From: Persicaria tinctoria
Taxonomy: Eukaryota > Streptophyta > Magnoliopsida > Caryophyllales > Polygonaceae
DNA length: 64,000 nucleotides
Assembly: GCA_037127255.1 (NCBI GenBank)
Contig: JBANSL010000014.1
Span: forward strand, 69,485,646 to 69,549,645
Direction of reading: 5' to 3'
The notes under the pieces were generated by a model. The model did not search any database and was not told the origin of the DNA. It saw nothing but the letters and a program-made list of their open reading frames with translations. Positions 53,218-64,000 of the stretch are shown piece by piece. Numbering within the stretch: position 1 is the stretch's first letter; every line of letters starts with the position of its first letter. The translations under genes were made by a program, and so were the position numbers.

Positions 53218-56200
53218 ATGAATTGCATAGTTTGGAATTGCTGCGGAGCCGGTAGCGCCGGGTTCCGCAGGGCAGTGAAGTACATGAGTAGACGCCATAG
53301 GGTTGATGTTTTTGCGGTTCTTGAACCTAAGATCTCCGGGGATAGAGCTAGGACCGTCTGCAGCCGTCTGGGGTTCACTGATTGGGCGGTGGTTGATGTT
53401 GTTGGATTTCGGGGAGGGGTATGGCTCCTCTGGAAGAATGATAAGGTGGATGTAACTATCCGGCAATCGCACGAGAGATTTATAGTGGCCGAGGTCCAGG
53501 TGGGAGCGCGCAAGTTTTGTTTGACTGTAGTTTATGCGCCCCCTCTTGAACAGGATCGCAGGCGCTTCTGGGATGACATTACTGAGGCTATGAGAGCCAT
53601 CGCTGGTCCCTCCTTTGTTGGAGGTGATTTCAACTGTGTTCTGTATAGCGCACAGAGGAGTGGAGCGGTTGGGGGCCTGTCGCCGGATTCTGGTAGGTTT
53701 CGGGATTGGATGGAGACCGCAGAGTTGATTGATATGGGCTTTTCCGGGCCTGAGTTCACGTGGGACAGGGGTCGATCGCCGGCTACTCATAGAGCCAGCA
53801 GGATTGATCTGGTGTTTACGAACGCGCTGGGCAGGTTGGAGTGGCCTGACGCGGCGGTGAGGCACTTGCCGAAGTTTAGCTCTGACCATTGTCCGCTGTT
53901 GTTGGAGCTCTGCCCGAAGAGACGTGTGGACAAGGGTAGGCGTCCGTTTCGATTCCAGGCAGCTTGGACCACGCACCCTCAGTTTACGGGGTTTATTCAT
54001 GACGCTTGGGATAACAGCACGTCGGCTCCGGAGGCGTTGCGGAAACTCCGGGATTGTCTTCTGAAATGGAACCGAGAAACGTTTGGTGACATCTTTGAGA
54101 GGAAGAACAGGCTGGAGAAGCGGTTAGCAAAGGTTCAAGGGAAGCTGGCCACACGCGTCTCTACGGGGCTGCTTAAACTGAAGAAGAGATACATGCTGAC
54201 TTGGCTAAGACGCTTGAGCAAGAGGAGATCCTTTGGTTCCAAAAATCGAGAGAGCAGTGGCTATGTGCAGGTGATCATAACACGACTTTCTTTCATCTTT
54301 CGACGGTCGTCCATAGGCAGAAGAATAGGATTATGCTGCTCAAGAACAGTGTGGGCGAAGAGGTCACGGATGGCAAGGTTATCGAACGGTTGGTCGTCGA
54401 ATTCTACAAGGACCTGTATACGATCCCGGAGGCTGAGGTGACGCCGGTTGCGCTGCAATCGGTGGGGTTCCCTCGAGTGGATACGATGGAGTGGGAAGCT
54501 ATTCAGAGGCCGGTCACTGATGAGGAAATCCGAGTGGCGATTCATGAGATGGGGCCGGTTAAGGCGCCCGGGGTGGATGGATTTCAAGCCCTATTCTTCC
54601 AGAAGTGTTGGGGTGAGGTCGGAGCGTCGGTGGTGGCTTGTGTCCGGCAATTCTTCCTGACTAACACTATGCCGAAGGGCCTGAATGAGACGTTGATTGT
54701 GCTTCTAGCCAAGGTGGCCAAGCCGGAGTTAATCACACAGTTCCGGCCGATTAGTCTTTGTAATGTGTTGTATAAAACCATTACGAAAGTCCTCGTGAAC
54801 AGGATGAGGCCCATTCTCTCATCTCTGATTAGTCCTATGCAAGGGAGTTTTCTTCCGGGCAGGCTTATAACTGATAATATTGTGGTGATGCAGGAGATTG
54901 TTCACTCGATGAGGAAGAAGAGAGGCCGGAGAGGCTGGATGATTCTGAAGATTGACTTGAAAAAGGCGTACGATCGGCTTCGATGGGACTTTGTGGTGGA
55001 TACCATGCGAGAGGCAGGGTTCCCTCAATGTTGGTTGGATTGGGTGGAAGCTTGCATCTCAACAGTCTCTACTAGGGTGCTTGTAAACGGCGAGATAACA
55101 GAGGAATTCAAGCCGACAAGGGGAGTCCGACAGGGAGACCCTATTTCCCCTTACTTGTTCATTCTTTGTATTGAAAGGGTAAGTCAAATGATTTGTAGCG
55201 CGGTTGACGATGGGAGTTGGATCCCAGCTAGGATCACAAGGGATGGGCCTAACATATCACATGTCTTATTTGTAGATGACATTGTCTTAATGGCGGAAGC
55301 CTCGGTGGAACAACTTCGGGTGATTCATGATATCTTGGATAGGTTTTGTGCTGCATCCGGCCAGTGCGTGAACAGAGCCAAGTCCAAGCTCTTTGTCTCT
55401 CCGAATGTGAGTAGAGAGATGGTGGCGGAATTGATGGGAGTGAGTGGGTTCGAGGTGACGACGGACCTGGGGAGCTACCTTGGGATGCCCGTCCTCCATA
55501 GGCGAGTCAACAAGGATACGTTCAACCCCTTGATCGACAAGATTGCTGGCCGGCTTGCGACCTGGAAGGGCAAATACCTGAGCCTAGTAGGGAGGATTAC
55601 ACTTACTAAATCTGTTTTGTCGTCGATACCCGTCTATGCTATGGCGTCAGTTATGTTACCTGCTAACACATGTGAACGGATTGACAAACTTTGTAGGGCC
55701 TTCATTTGGGGGAGCACGGAGGAACGCCGGCGGATGCACCTGGTGAACTGGCAAGAGGTGTGCAGCCCCAGGGAGCTTGGGGGGTTGGGCATCAGAGCCA
55801 TGAGAGATCTTAACTTGGCCACGACGGGCAAGTTGATGTGGAGGTTCCTCACTAGCCGTGAGGGGGAGATGTGGAGTGATATCCTACGGGCCAAGTATAC
55901 TCGCACCGAGGCGAGTGGGTTGAGCGGCACGTCCCATGTTTGGTCGAGCATGCTGCAGAGCTCGAGTGAGGTGGTGACGGCAGGGGTTCGTTGGGTGATT
56001 GGTGATGGGAGATTGGTCCGATTCTGGACGGACAGCTGGGCAGGTAATGGCCCGTTGTTGGACGTCGCCCGTGTTCCTATCGATGATGGGTCTATTGCGC
56101 GCACGGTTCGGTCCTATTGGAAGGCCAACGAGGGATGGGATTGGGTTGCGTTGCAACCACTCTTGCTGATTGATACTATGCTGAAATTGGCGGCTGTTGC

Positions 56201-57332
56201 CCTTGATGAATCGGATGTGTCGGGAGATCGGTTATGCTGGCAGCCCACTTCCGATGGGAATTACTCCATCAAATCAGCATATGACCTGATTAGGCGAACT
56301 CGGGAGGTATGCTTCACTGACACTCGTGTATTTGGGAGAATTTGGGTGCTGAAGGTACCTGAGAGAGTTCGGTGTTTCACGTGGCTCGTGCTGAAAGGTG
56401 TTATCCTCACCAATGATGAGAGATGTCGACGACATATTGCTACGGACCCATACTGCGGAGCGTGCCCAGGCCAGGCGGAGACCCTCGAGCACTTGTTTCG
56501 GACTTGTTGCAAGGTTGATGGGTTCTGGAACGCCTTGGGCAGGCACATCTGTAATCGGTCCTTTTTTGATACCCCCTTCGCCTCTTGGATTAGGGCGAAC
56601 CTGCTGGCTACCGACGCTTATGCTGAAGATATCAAGTGGGCAAGTGTCTTTGCGTTGGCTCTTTGGTGGGTGTGGAAGTGGCGCAATGACAGAGTTTTCA
56701 ACGGTAAAGATTGGTTGGGGGATAAAGCGTTGTTTATCATGACTAAAGCGCGGGAGTATGCTGCTGCCTGGACTCATGCTAATCCCAGGATTGGCGTCGG
56801 CGATAAACGCAGGGAGATGATCATGTGGGAGAAGCCACCGGCTGGGTGGATTAAGGTCAATTCGGACGGGGCCGTTGCGAGGGATGGGAGCGCCTGTGCT
56901 GGCGGCGTTCTGTGTGATTCGGATGGCCGGTGGCTGGTTGGGTTTGTCCGGCATGTTGGGTGCGCCACGGTGCCGATTGCAGAGCTATGGGGCCTGCTCG
57001 AGGGGCTCCGGTTGGCGTGGGAGGAAGGATACAAGCATGTGGTGGTGGAGTCGGATTCGAAGACTGCCGTCGCTATGCTTCAAAAGGGAGTGGACAGCCA
57101 TCACCCTCTCTCTAGCCTGGTACTACAGTGCCAGAGCTTGCTTAGCCGAGACTGGGAGATCCAGTTGAGGCATGTCTTCAGGGAAGCGAACTATGTCGCT
57201 GACTCCCTCGCGGCGTTGGCCTTTTCTTATCCTATTGGTGTTCATAGAATTTTAGTTCTACCGGTGAACATTGATGGTATTGTTGATGAGGATGCTAGGG
57301 GAAGGGCTACTCCCCGTTTTGTTCCTGTGTAG
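53218..57332 (+). pseudogene. LINE 2 ORF2: endonuclease, reverse transcriptase, RNase H, one frameshift
   Basis: Starts MNCIVWNCCGAGSAGFR at 53218. The endonuclease shows VLEPKISG, VGGDFNCVL, RIDLVFTN and FSSDHCPLL. A one-base deletion near 54,190 (LKLKK) shifts the frame; the remaining 1,043 codons stay open to 57332. They hold the linker (LWFQKSREQWLCAGDHNT), RT motifs (VKAPGVDGFQALFF, FRPISLCNVLYK, KIDLKKAYDRLRWDF, GVRQGDPISPYLF, HVLFVDDIVLMAEA), the zinc-binding domain (CGACPGQAETLEHLFRTC) and RNase H (KVNSDGAV, AELWGLLEG, VVESDSKTAV). The active site reads FVDD in place of the FADD usual for LINEs. Apart from the shift this is a complete ORF2. Confidence 0.93.
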
Positions 57333-57407
57333 CCCGTGGTCGGTTGTTTTTATATATATGAGAGCATGTCTCTCATGTTTTCCCCACCAAAAAAAATACT
57401 ATGGAGA

Positions 57408-57776
57408 AATATTCCGTGTCTTTTTAGGCCTTTTTTTAGGGATATGATTAGATCGATGGATTTTGTCACTTTTGTAAATGAGATGAAGTACTATGCGTAA
57501 ATTTAAACCTCCGGATCTGGAGGATCACAGTGCAGCAATCAAGCTCACCATGAGCTTCATCCTCCTCTAGCTCAGATCTGTGTTTGGAGAATTGGATTTT
57601 TGAGAGATTTTCCAGTAACTTTTCACTATGAATCGATTAACCACAATACAAGCTAAGCTACCCCTATTTAATTATTTATACAAGCTAACAACTAACAAAC
57701 TAGAGTTCTAGCTAACAACCTACTAACTCTAGTTAACCGAGCTACAAAGGTCACTCAACATGGTTAAGCCAATAGC
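57408..57776. other. Short gene-free stretch between LINE 2 and copia element 2
   Basis: Nothing supported. Repeats of ctaactctagtta and acaagctaa-type words lie at 57,645-57,740. Confidence 0.5.
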
Positions 57777-57910
57777 TGTTAATAGATATAGATAGAATCC
57801 TTGTACATATCTTTAGTTTCCTTGGAGCCCAAGGCCCAAGTCCTTTGTATTCTATATATATTCTATCTAATGAAAGGCAAACCCCAAGGGGGAATTTACC
57901 AAAACTAACA
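57777..57910 (+). repeat. 5' LTR of copia element 2
   Basis: TGTTAATAGATATAG...AAAACTAACA, inferred from TG...CA ends and the primer site directly after it. The partner is beyond the window. Confidence 0.8.
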
Positions 57911-58038
57911 TGGTATCGAGCCTAATTATCTTTTAAAGATAATTTCTTTCCTAACCCTAGCTTCCGCTCTCCCACCCGCCGCCGCCGCCGCCTCCCTACC
58001 CAGCCCGCCGCCCCCTGGCAGCCTCTCCGCCACCCACC

Positions 58039-61000
58039 ATGGCCACCGAAACCTCCCCCAAAACCCCCTTTCATTCGGCCCTTTCCGTCACCAACATCCG
58101 CAATTCCATTCCCATCATCCTTGACCTTGAAAACTCTCAATACACGTCCTGGTGTGAGTTATTCAAAAACAATGCTCGTGCTCACCGAGTCATTGACCAC
58201 ATCGATCCTACTCAGAAACACCCTGACAACATCGACGATGATCTTTGGACCCAACTTGATGCCATTATCCTTCAATGGATTTACGGCACGATCTCGTCAG
58301 ACCTTCTCCTCACCATCCTCAAACCCAATACCACGGCTCAGAAAGCCTGGAATCGCCTTGCTGATATTTTCCAGGACAACAAGGGTACCCGCACGGTCCT
58401 CTTGGAGAACGAACTCTCCACCACAAAGCTCGAAGCTTTCCCGAACGCTGCAGCCTACTGTCAGCGCCTCAAATCTCTGTCTGATCAACTTGAAGCGGTA
58501 GGCGCCTCGATCTCTGATCGTCGCCTGGTCTTGCAACTCATCGCCGGCCTCACATCCGAGTACCAGTCCGTCGCCACCTTCATCCAACAGTCCGATCCTC
58601 TCCCTTCCTTTGACAAAGCCCGCTCTATGCCGGCTCTAGAGGAGACTAGTCGGGCTCGACTGGACAAGCCGTCGTCTCAGCAAGCTCTCACCGTTACCAC
58701 CCCACCACCGCCCACCGATCAGACGCCTTCCTCTACACCTTCCAACCGAGAACGCAGCGGCCGCGATAACAATCGCGACAACACTCGCGACAACAACCGC
58801 GACAGCAACCAGCGCGGCCGCGGCAGAGGACGCGGGCGCGTCGGACGCGGGCGCGGCCACGGGGGTCCCCAGCAGCAGCAGCAACAGTGGCCGAACTATT
58901 GGGGCTTCCCGCAGTGGCCTGCCCCGCCCTGTCCCTACCCCTCGATGCCGCCCCAGCACCCGGGCGCCGGCATCCTTGGCTCCGCCCCTCGCCCTCCGCC
59001 TCATGCCCTTGCTGCGTACTACTCGACATATGGTGTTCAGCCCACTGATTTGAACTCCCAGTTCTCGTCCATGAGCCTCAATCCACCGGATCTGACATGG
59101 TACATGGACTCCGGCGCATCATCTCATATGGCCCAGCATCCAGGTAGTCTCTCAACTATTTCGTTTAAGAGTCCTTCAAATTCAGTTATCGTCGGAAATG
59201 GTTCTAGCATTCCAATTTTGGGACAAGGCCACCCCACAATCCCCACCCACAACCACCCTTTGCACCTCAAAAATGTTATCCTCACTCCCCAAATTATAAA
59301 GAACCTTATTTCCATTCGAAAATTTACCATTGATAATTCTGTTTCGGTGGAATTTGACCCATTTGGTTTTACTGTCAAGGATCTTCGCACGGGGACCAGT
59401 CGTCTGAGATGCAATAGTACCGGGGATCTCTACCCTCTCGCGTCACCTTCCGCCTCGCCATCTTCCTCACATGTCTCCCTCGCAGCCATGGCTCCACCCA
59501 TCTGGCATGCTCGTCTTGGCCATCCTAGCGGCCCTATCATTGGTCTTCTTAAAACTTTTTTACCAGTTGCTTGTAATAACGACTCGAATCGACGTTCCTG
59601 TCATTCGTGTCAAGTTGGGAAACACATTAGACTCCCTTTCTCTAGTTCGTTTACTCCTACTTATTTTCCATTTGACATTGTGCATAATGACCTTTGGACA
59701 TCCCCTGTGGTGTCTAAGGATGGCTTTCGTTATTACCTTGTCTTATTAGATGATTTCACACATTTCTTGTGGGTCTTTCCAATTAAATATAAATCACAAG
59801 TCTTTCCTATATTTGTCCGATTTCATGCTTACGTTGTTACCCAATTTCAACGACGTATCAAAAATTTTCAATGTGACATGGGCGGCGAATTCAACAACCA
59901 CCAATTTCATAACTTTTTCTCAACACAAGGCATTACCTTTCGCTTCTCTTGCCCTCATACATCTCCCCAAAATGGAAAAGCCGAACGCTCTATACGCACA
60001 ATCAATAATATGATGCGCACCCTTCTCCTCCACGCCAGCATGCCGCCATCCTATTGGCCCCATGCCCTCACCACCGCCGTGTACCTCATCAACATTCTCC
60101 CATCCACTGCTATCCACAATCAAACTCCCACCTTCCGTCTATTTCATCGGACTCCGTCCTATCTAGACCTTCGCGTGTTCGGTTGCCTATGCTATCCTAA
60201 CCTCTCCGCTACCATGCCTCACAAACTCTCCCCTAGATCCACACCTTGTGTCTTTCTAGGCTACCCCAACAACCATCGTGGGTACAAATGCCTTGACCTC
60301 ACGTCACAAAAACTCATCATATCCCGCCATGTCACCTTTGATGAGCATACGTTCCCCTTTTCCTATAAATCGTCTCCTCCCTCTCATACTTCCATTGATT
60401 CTTCCTTATCCCCCATGGTTCTACAACAATTCTTCGGTACTTCGTCATCTCAAGTCCCCGGCAAACCCCCGCCGCAACTCCAGCCCTCGCGGCCGCGCCC
60501 GCTTCCGACGCACCCGCGCCCGCTTCCGACGCGCCCGCGCCCGCCGCACCCACAGCCCCGCCCGCAGCCTATCAGACCCGATCCAAGAGCGGCATTTTCA
60601 GGCCGAAACACATATTTAACCTCTCTGCCTCACCTTCACATATATCCCCCCTCCCCAAATCCCATAAGCTCGCCCTCCTTGATCCCAATTGGAAGGCCGC
60701 CATGACCGACGAATATCAGGCTCTTATTCGAAATGGTACTTGGGAGCTTGTGGACCGGCCTGTAGGCGTCAATATTATCCGTTGTATGTGGCTATTTCGT
60801 CATAAGTTCAGGTCTGATGGTTCCCTTGAGCGCTACAAGGCGCGCCTTGTGGTCAACGGCAAGTCTCAGCAAGTCGGTGTCGACTGCGACGAAACCTTCA
60901 GTCCAGTGGTCAAGCCGGCCACCATCCGTACAGTTCTCACGCTTGCCCTCTCCAAATCTTGGGCAATACATCAGCTGGATGTCAAGAATCCCTTCCTCCA

Positions 61001-62033
61001 TGGTCACTTACATGAGACGGTCTACATGTTTCAGCCGCCTGGTTTCGTTGAGCCTGGAACTCCAAAGAAGGTGTGTCGTCTTCGCAAGTCCCTCTACGGC
61101 CTGAAGCAGGCACCGCGCGCTTGGTACCAGCGCTTTGCTGCTTATCTTCTTCGCATTGGGTTCGTCAGCTCTCGCAGTGATTCCTCTCTCTTTGTCTATC
61201 AGCGGGGGCAAGATATGGCCTACTTGTTATTGTATGTCGATGACATTGTTCTCACAGCCTCATCTGATGCTCTGCGTCGTCAGCTGATTGCCACTCTTTC
61301 GTCTGAGTTTGCTATGTCAGATTTGGGGCCCCTCCACTACTTTCTCGGCATTTCAGTTCGCAACACTTCCTCCGGACTCTTCCTCTCCCAATCGAAGTAT
61401 GCTGCTGAGATCATCGCCCGTGCACACATGTCTGAGTGTAAACCAGTGGTCACACCCGTGGATACCAGCTCCAAGCTAAGCGCGTCTGCAGGTCCGCCAG
61501 TTGCTGACCCTACCATGTATTGCAGTCTTGCTGGAGCCTTACAGTATCTCACTTTCACTCGCCCGGACATCAGTTATGCGGTTCAGCAGATTTGCCTCTT
61601 CATGCATGACCCACGTGAACCTCACTACAACGCTCTCAAGCGTATTCTGAGGTATCTTCAGGGCACTCTTCATCTTGGTATGCAGTTGACAGCAGCGCCT
61701 ATTTCAGGTCTTGTGGCATATACAGACGCTGATTGGGGTGGGTGCCCTGACACCCGCCGTTCAACGTCCGGGTATTGTGTGTTCTTCAATGACTCTCTCG
61801 TCGCTTGGTCTTCCAAACGTCAGCCTACGTTGTCTCGCTCCAGTGCGGAGGCAGAGTATCGGGGAGTCGCTAACGCCGTTTCTGAGTGTTGCTTCTTGCG
61901 CAATCTCCTCCTGGAACTGCACTGTCCTTTGCCGCGTGCCTCTATTGTCTACACTGACAATGTCAGCGCCATGTATTTAGCCAGCAATCCGGTGCAGCAT
62001 CAATGGATCTTCGCACGGGGACCAGTCGTCTGA
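58039..62033 (+). pseudogene. Copia element 2 Gag-Pol, first copy: frameshifted and truncated in RNase H
   Basis: ATG at 58039 opens MATETSPKTPFHSALSV. Gag shows YTSWCELFKNNARAHRVIDH and LLENELSTTKLEAFP, then an Arg/Gly-rich tail (RGRGRGRGRVGRGRG) in place of a visible CCHC knuckle. Then come protease (TWYMDSGASSHM), pre-integrase ([23 protein letters not shown]), integrase (HNDLWTSP, CDMGGEFNN, NGKAERSIRT; the usual CDNGGEF has Met for Asn), and a Pro/Ala-rich linker. A missing C at 60466-60470 (five Cs, six in the second copy) shifts the frame; RT resumes with MTDEYQALIRNGTWEL and LLYVDDIVLTASSD. LDVKNPFLHG replaces LDVKNAFLHG. RNase H stops abruptly after SNPVQHQ at about 62,003 where the duplication joint lies, ending at a stop at 62033. 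Confidence 0.92.
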
Positions 62034-64000
62034 GATGCAATAGTACCGGGGATCTCTACCCTCTCGCGTCACCTTCCGCCTCGCCATCTTCCTCACATGT
62101 CTCCCTCGCAGCCATGGCTCCACCCATCTGGCATGCTCGTCTTGGCCATCCTAGCGGCCCTATCTTTGGTCTTCTTAAAACTTTTTTACCAGTTGCTTGT
62201 AATAACGACTCGAATCGACGTTCCTGTCATTCGTGTCAAGTTGGGAAACACATTAGACTCCCTTTCTATAGTTCGTTTACTCCTACTTATTTTCCATTTG
62301 ACATTGTGCATGCTGACCTTTGGACATCCCCTGTGGTGTCTAAGGATGGCTTTCGTTATTACCTTGTCTTATTAGATGATTTCACACATTTCTTGTGGGT
62401 CTTTCCAATTAAATATAAATCACAAGTCTTTCCTATATTTGTCCGATTTCATGCTTACGTTGTTACCCAATTTCAACGACGTATCAAAAATTTTCAATGT
62501 GACATGGGCGGCGAATTCAACAACCACCAATTTCATAACTTTTTCTCAACACAAGGCATTACCTTTCGCTTCTCTTGCCCTCATACATCTCCCCAAAATG
62601 GCAAAGCCGAACGCTCTATACGCACAATCAATAATATGATGCGCACCCTTCTCCTCCACGCCAGCATGCCGCCATCCTATTGGCCCCATGCCCTCACCAC
62701 CGCCGTGTACCTCATCAACATTCTCCCATCCACTGCTATCCACAATCAAACTCCCACCTTTCGTCTATTTCATCGGACTCCGTCCTATCTAGACCTTCGC
62801 GTGTTCGGTTGCCTATGCTACCCTAACCTCTCCGCTACCATGCCTCACAAACTCTCCCCTAGATCCACACCTTGTGTCTTTCTAGGCTACCCCAACAACC
62901 ATCGTGGGTACAAATGCCTTGACCTCACGTCACAAAAACTCATCATATCCCGCCATGTCACCTTTGATGAGCATACGTTCCCCTTTTCCTATAAATCGTC
63001 TCCTCCCTCTCATACTTCCATTGATTCTTCCTTATCCCCCATGGTTCTACAACAATTCTTCGGTACTTCGCCATCTCAAGTCCCCGGCACACCCCCCGCC
63101 GCAACTCCAGCCCCCGCGGCCGCGCCCGCTTCCGACGCGCCCGCGCCCGCTTCCGACGCGCCCGCGCCCGCCGCACCCACAGCCCCGCCCGCAGCCTATC
63201 AGACCCGATCCAAGAGCGGCATTTTCAGGCCGAAACACATATTTAACCTCTCTGCCTCACCTTCACATATATCCCCCCTCCCCAAATCTCATAAGCTCGC
63301 CCTCCTTGATCCCAATTGGAAGGCCGCCATGACCGACGAATATCAGGCTCTTATTCGAAATGGTACTTGGGAGCTTGTGGACCGGCCTGTAGGCGTCAAT
63401 ATTATCCGTTGTATGTGGCTATTTCGTCATAAGTTCAGGTCTGATGGTTCCCTTGAGCGCTACAAGGCGCGCCTTGTGGTCAACGGCAAGTCTCAGCAAG
63501 TCGGTGTCGACTGCGACGAAACCTTCAGTCCAGTGGTCAAGCCGGCCACCATCCGTACAGTTCTCACGCTTGCCCTCTCCAAATCTTGGGCAATACATCA
63601 GCTGGATGTCAAGAATGCCTTCCTCCATGGTCACCTACATGAGACGGTCTACATGTTTCAGCCGCCTGGTTTCGTTGAGCCTGGAACTCCAAAGAAGGTG
63701 TGTCGTCTTCGCAAGTCCCTCTACGGCCTGAAGCAGGCACCGCGCGCTTGGTACCAGCGCTTTGCTGCTTATCTTCTTCGCATTGGGTTCGTCAGCTCTC
63801 GCAGTGATTCCTCTCTCTTTGTCTATCAGCGGGGGCAAGATATGGCCTACTTGTTATTGTATGTCGATGACATTGTTCTCACAGCCTCATCTGATGCTCT
63901 GCGTCGTCAGCTGATTGCCTCTCTTTCGTCTGAGTTTGCTATGTCGGATTTGGGGGCCCTCCACTACTTTCTCGGCATTTCAGTTCGCAACACTTCCTCC
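62008..64000 (+). CDS. Copia element 2 Pol, duplicated second copy, open to window end
   Basis: From the joint the sequence repeats 59,383 onward with an offset of 2,626 bp. One frame is open from GAT CTT CGC (DLRTGTSRLRC) to the window edge, covering the end of pre-integrase, integrase, the linker in its correct frame (PAYQTRSKSGIF-like), and RT through LLYVDDIVLTASSD. It has the usual LDVKNAFLHG and six Cs in the linker, so it escapes two defects of the first copy, but has HADLWTSP where the first has HNDLWTSP. It lacks its own start, gag and protease, so it cannot be expressed alone unless the RNA is read through or recombined. The 3' end and LTR lie beyond 64,000. Confidence 0.85.

Larger units (their letters stand above)
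51504..57395 (+). mobile_element. Nearly complete L1-type LINE (LINE 2)
   Basis: 5.9 kb flanked by a 12-bp target duplication ATACTATGGAGA (51492-51503 and 57396-57407), with a short A-tail (57389-57395). It has ORF1, a 185-bp spacer and ORF2. Each ORF carries one single-base frameshift. The structure suggests full-length insertion by target-primed reverse transcription. Confidence 0.92.
57777..64000 (+). mobile_element. Ty1/copia element with internal tandem duplication, cut by the window end
   Basis: A 134-bp 5' LTR (57777-57910), a TGGTATCGAG primer site, gag-pol from 58039, then a second, partial pol copy from about 62,008 to the window edge. The 3' LTR is outside the window. It is related to copia element 1 throughout pol. 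Confidence 0.92.

Noticed and set aside
52421..54000. Long minus-strand frames opposite LINE 2 ORF1 and ORF2
   Set aside because: Antisense shadows of GC-rich coding sequence; no motif or independent support.

Overview
The window looks like repeat-rich nuclear DNA from a flowering plant, probably a eudicot. The signs are plant-type L1 LINEs with DUF4283/CCHC ORF1 and C-terminal RNase H, Ty1/copia and Ty3/gypsy LTR elements primed by an initiator-Met-type TGGTATCAGAGC site, a Helitron, MULE-like and CACTA-like elements, a MITE, and intron-containing fragments of plant housekeeping genes. Most of the 64 kb is transposable-element DNA. I see no intact conserved host gene; the best host candidate is a small two-exon gene of unknown function on the minus strand (about 5.4-7.3 kb).

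Layout. 0-7.4 kb: one exon resembling the ribosome-biogenesis factor RRP5, a LINE remnant, a perfect hairpin, an old gypsy LTR fragment, a 674-bp Helitron and the candidate gene with its 5' leader. 7.38-15.25 kb: a 7.9-kb MULE-like element bounded by inverted ends and nine-T runs. It carries pieces of APC8/CDC23, the proteasome ATPase RPT5, a WNK-like kinase motif, a coiled-coil gene, a tRNA-like sequence and two 13-copy arrays of a 22-bp repeat, and no transposase. It behaves like a gene-capturing Pack-MULE. 15.26-17.05 kb: a second MULE-like element with 115-bp inverted ends abuts the first across the same T-run, followed by further MULE ends and a CACTA-like end.

18.9-41.8 kb is a three-level nest. 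A minus-strand LINE is split by a gag-only Ty3/gypsy element (24,231-40,993, target duplication ACCTG), whose 3' LTR is split by an 11.4-kb element with 3.1-3.3-kb LTRs and no coding capacity (29,363-40,731, target duplication GAGGC). That innermost element is a LARD-like derivative. 41.8-45.5 kb holds a LINE-like 3' end, another gene-capturing inverted-repeat element with a MITE inside it, and a MULE end fragment.

45.5-49.9 kb: a copia element that keeps protease-integrase-RT-RNase H but has lost gag. 51.5-57.4 kb: a nearly complete plus-strand L1 LINE with a 12-bp target duplication and only two single-base frameshifts. 57.8 kb to the window end: a second copia element whose pol carries a 2,626-bp internal tandem duplication, with the second copy open to the window edge.

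The genes do not form a pathway. The common thread is mobile-element activity: capture of host gene pieces by MULEs, repeated insertion at T-runs, nesting, and decay partly by C-to-T nonsense changes. Family names come from recognising motifs by eye; no database search was run.
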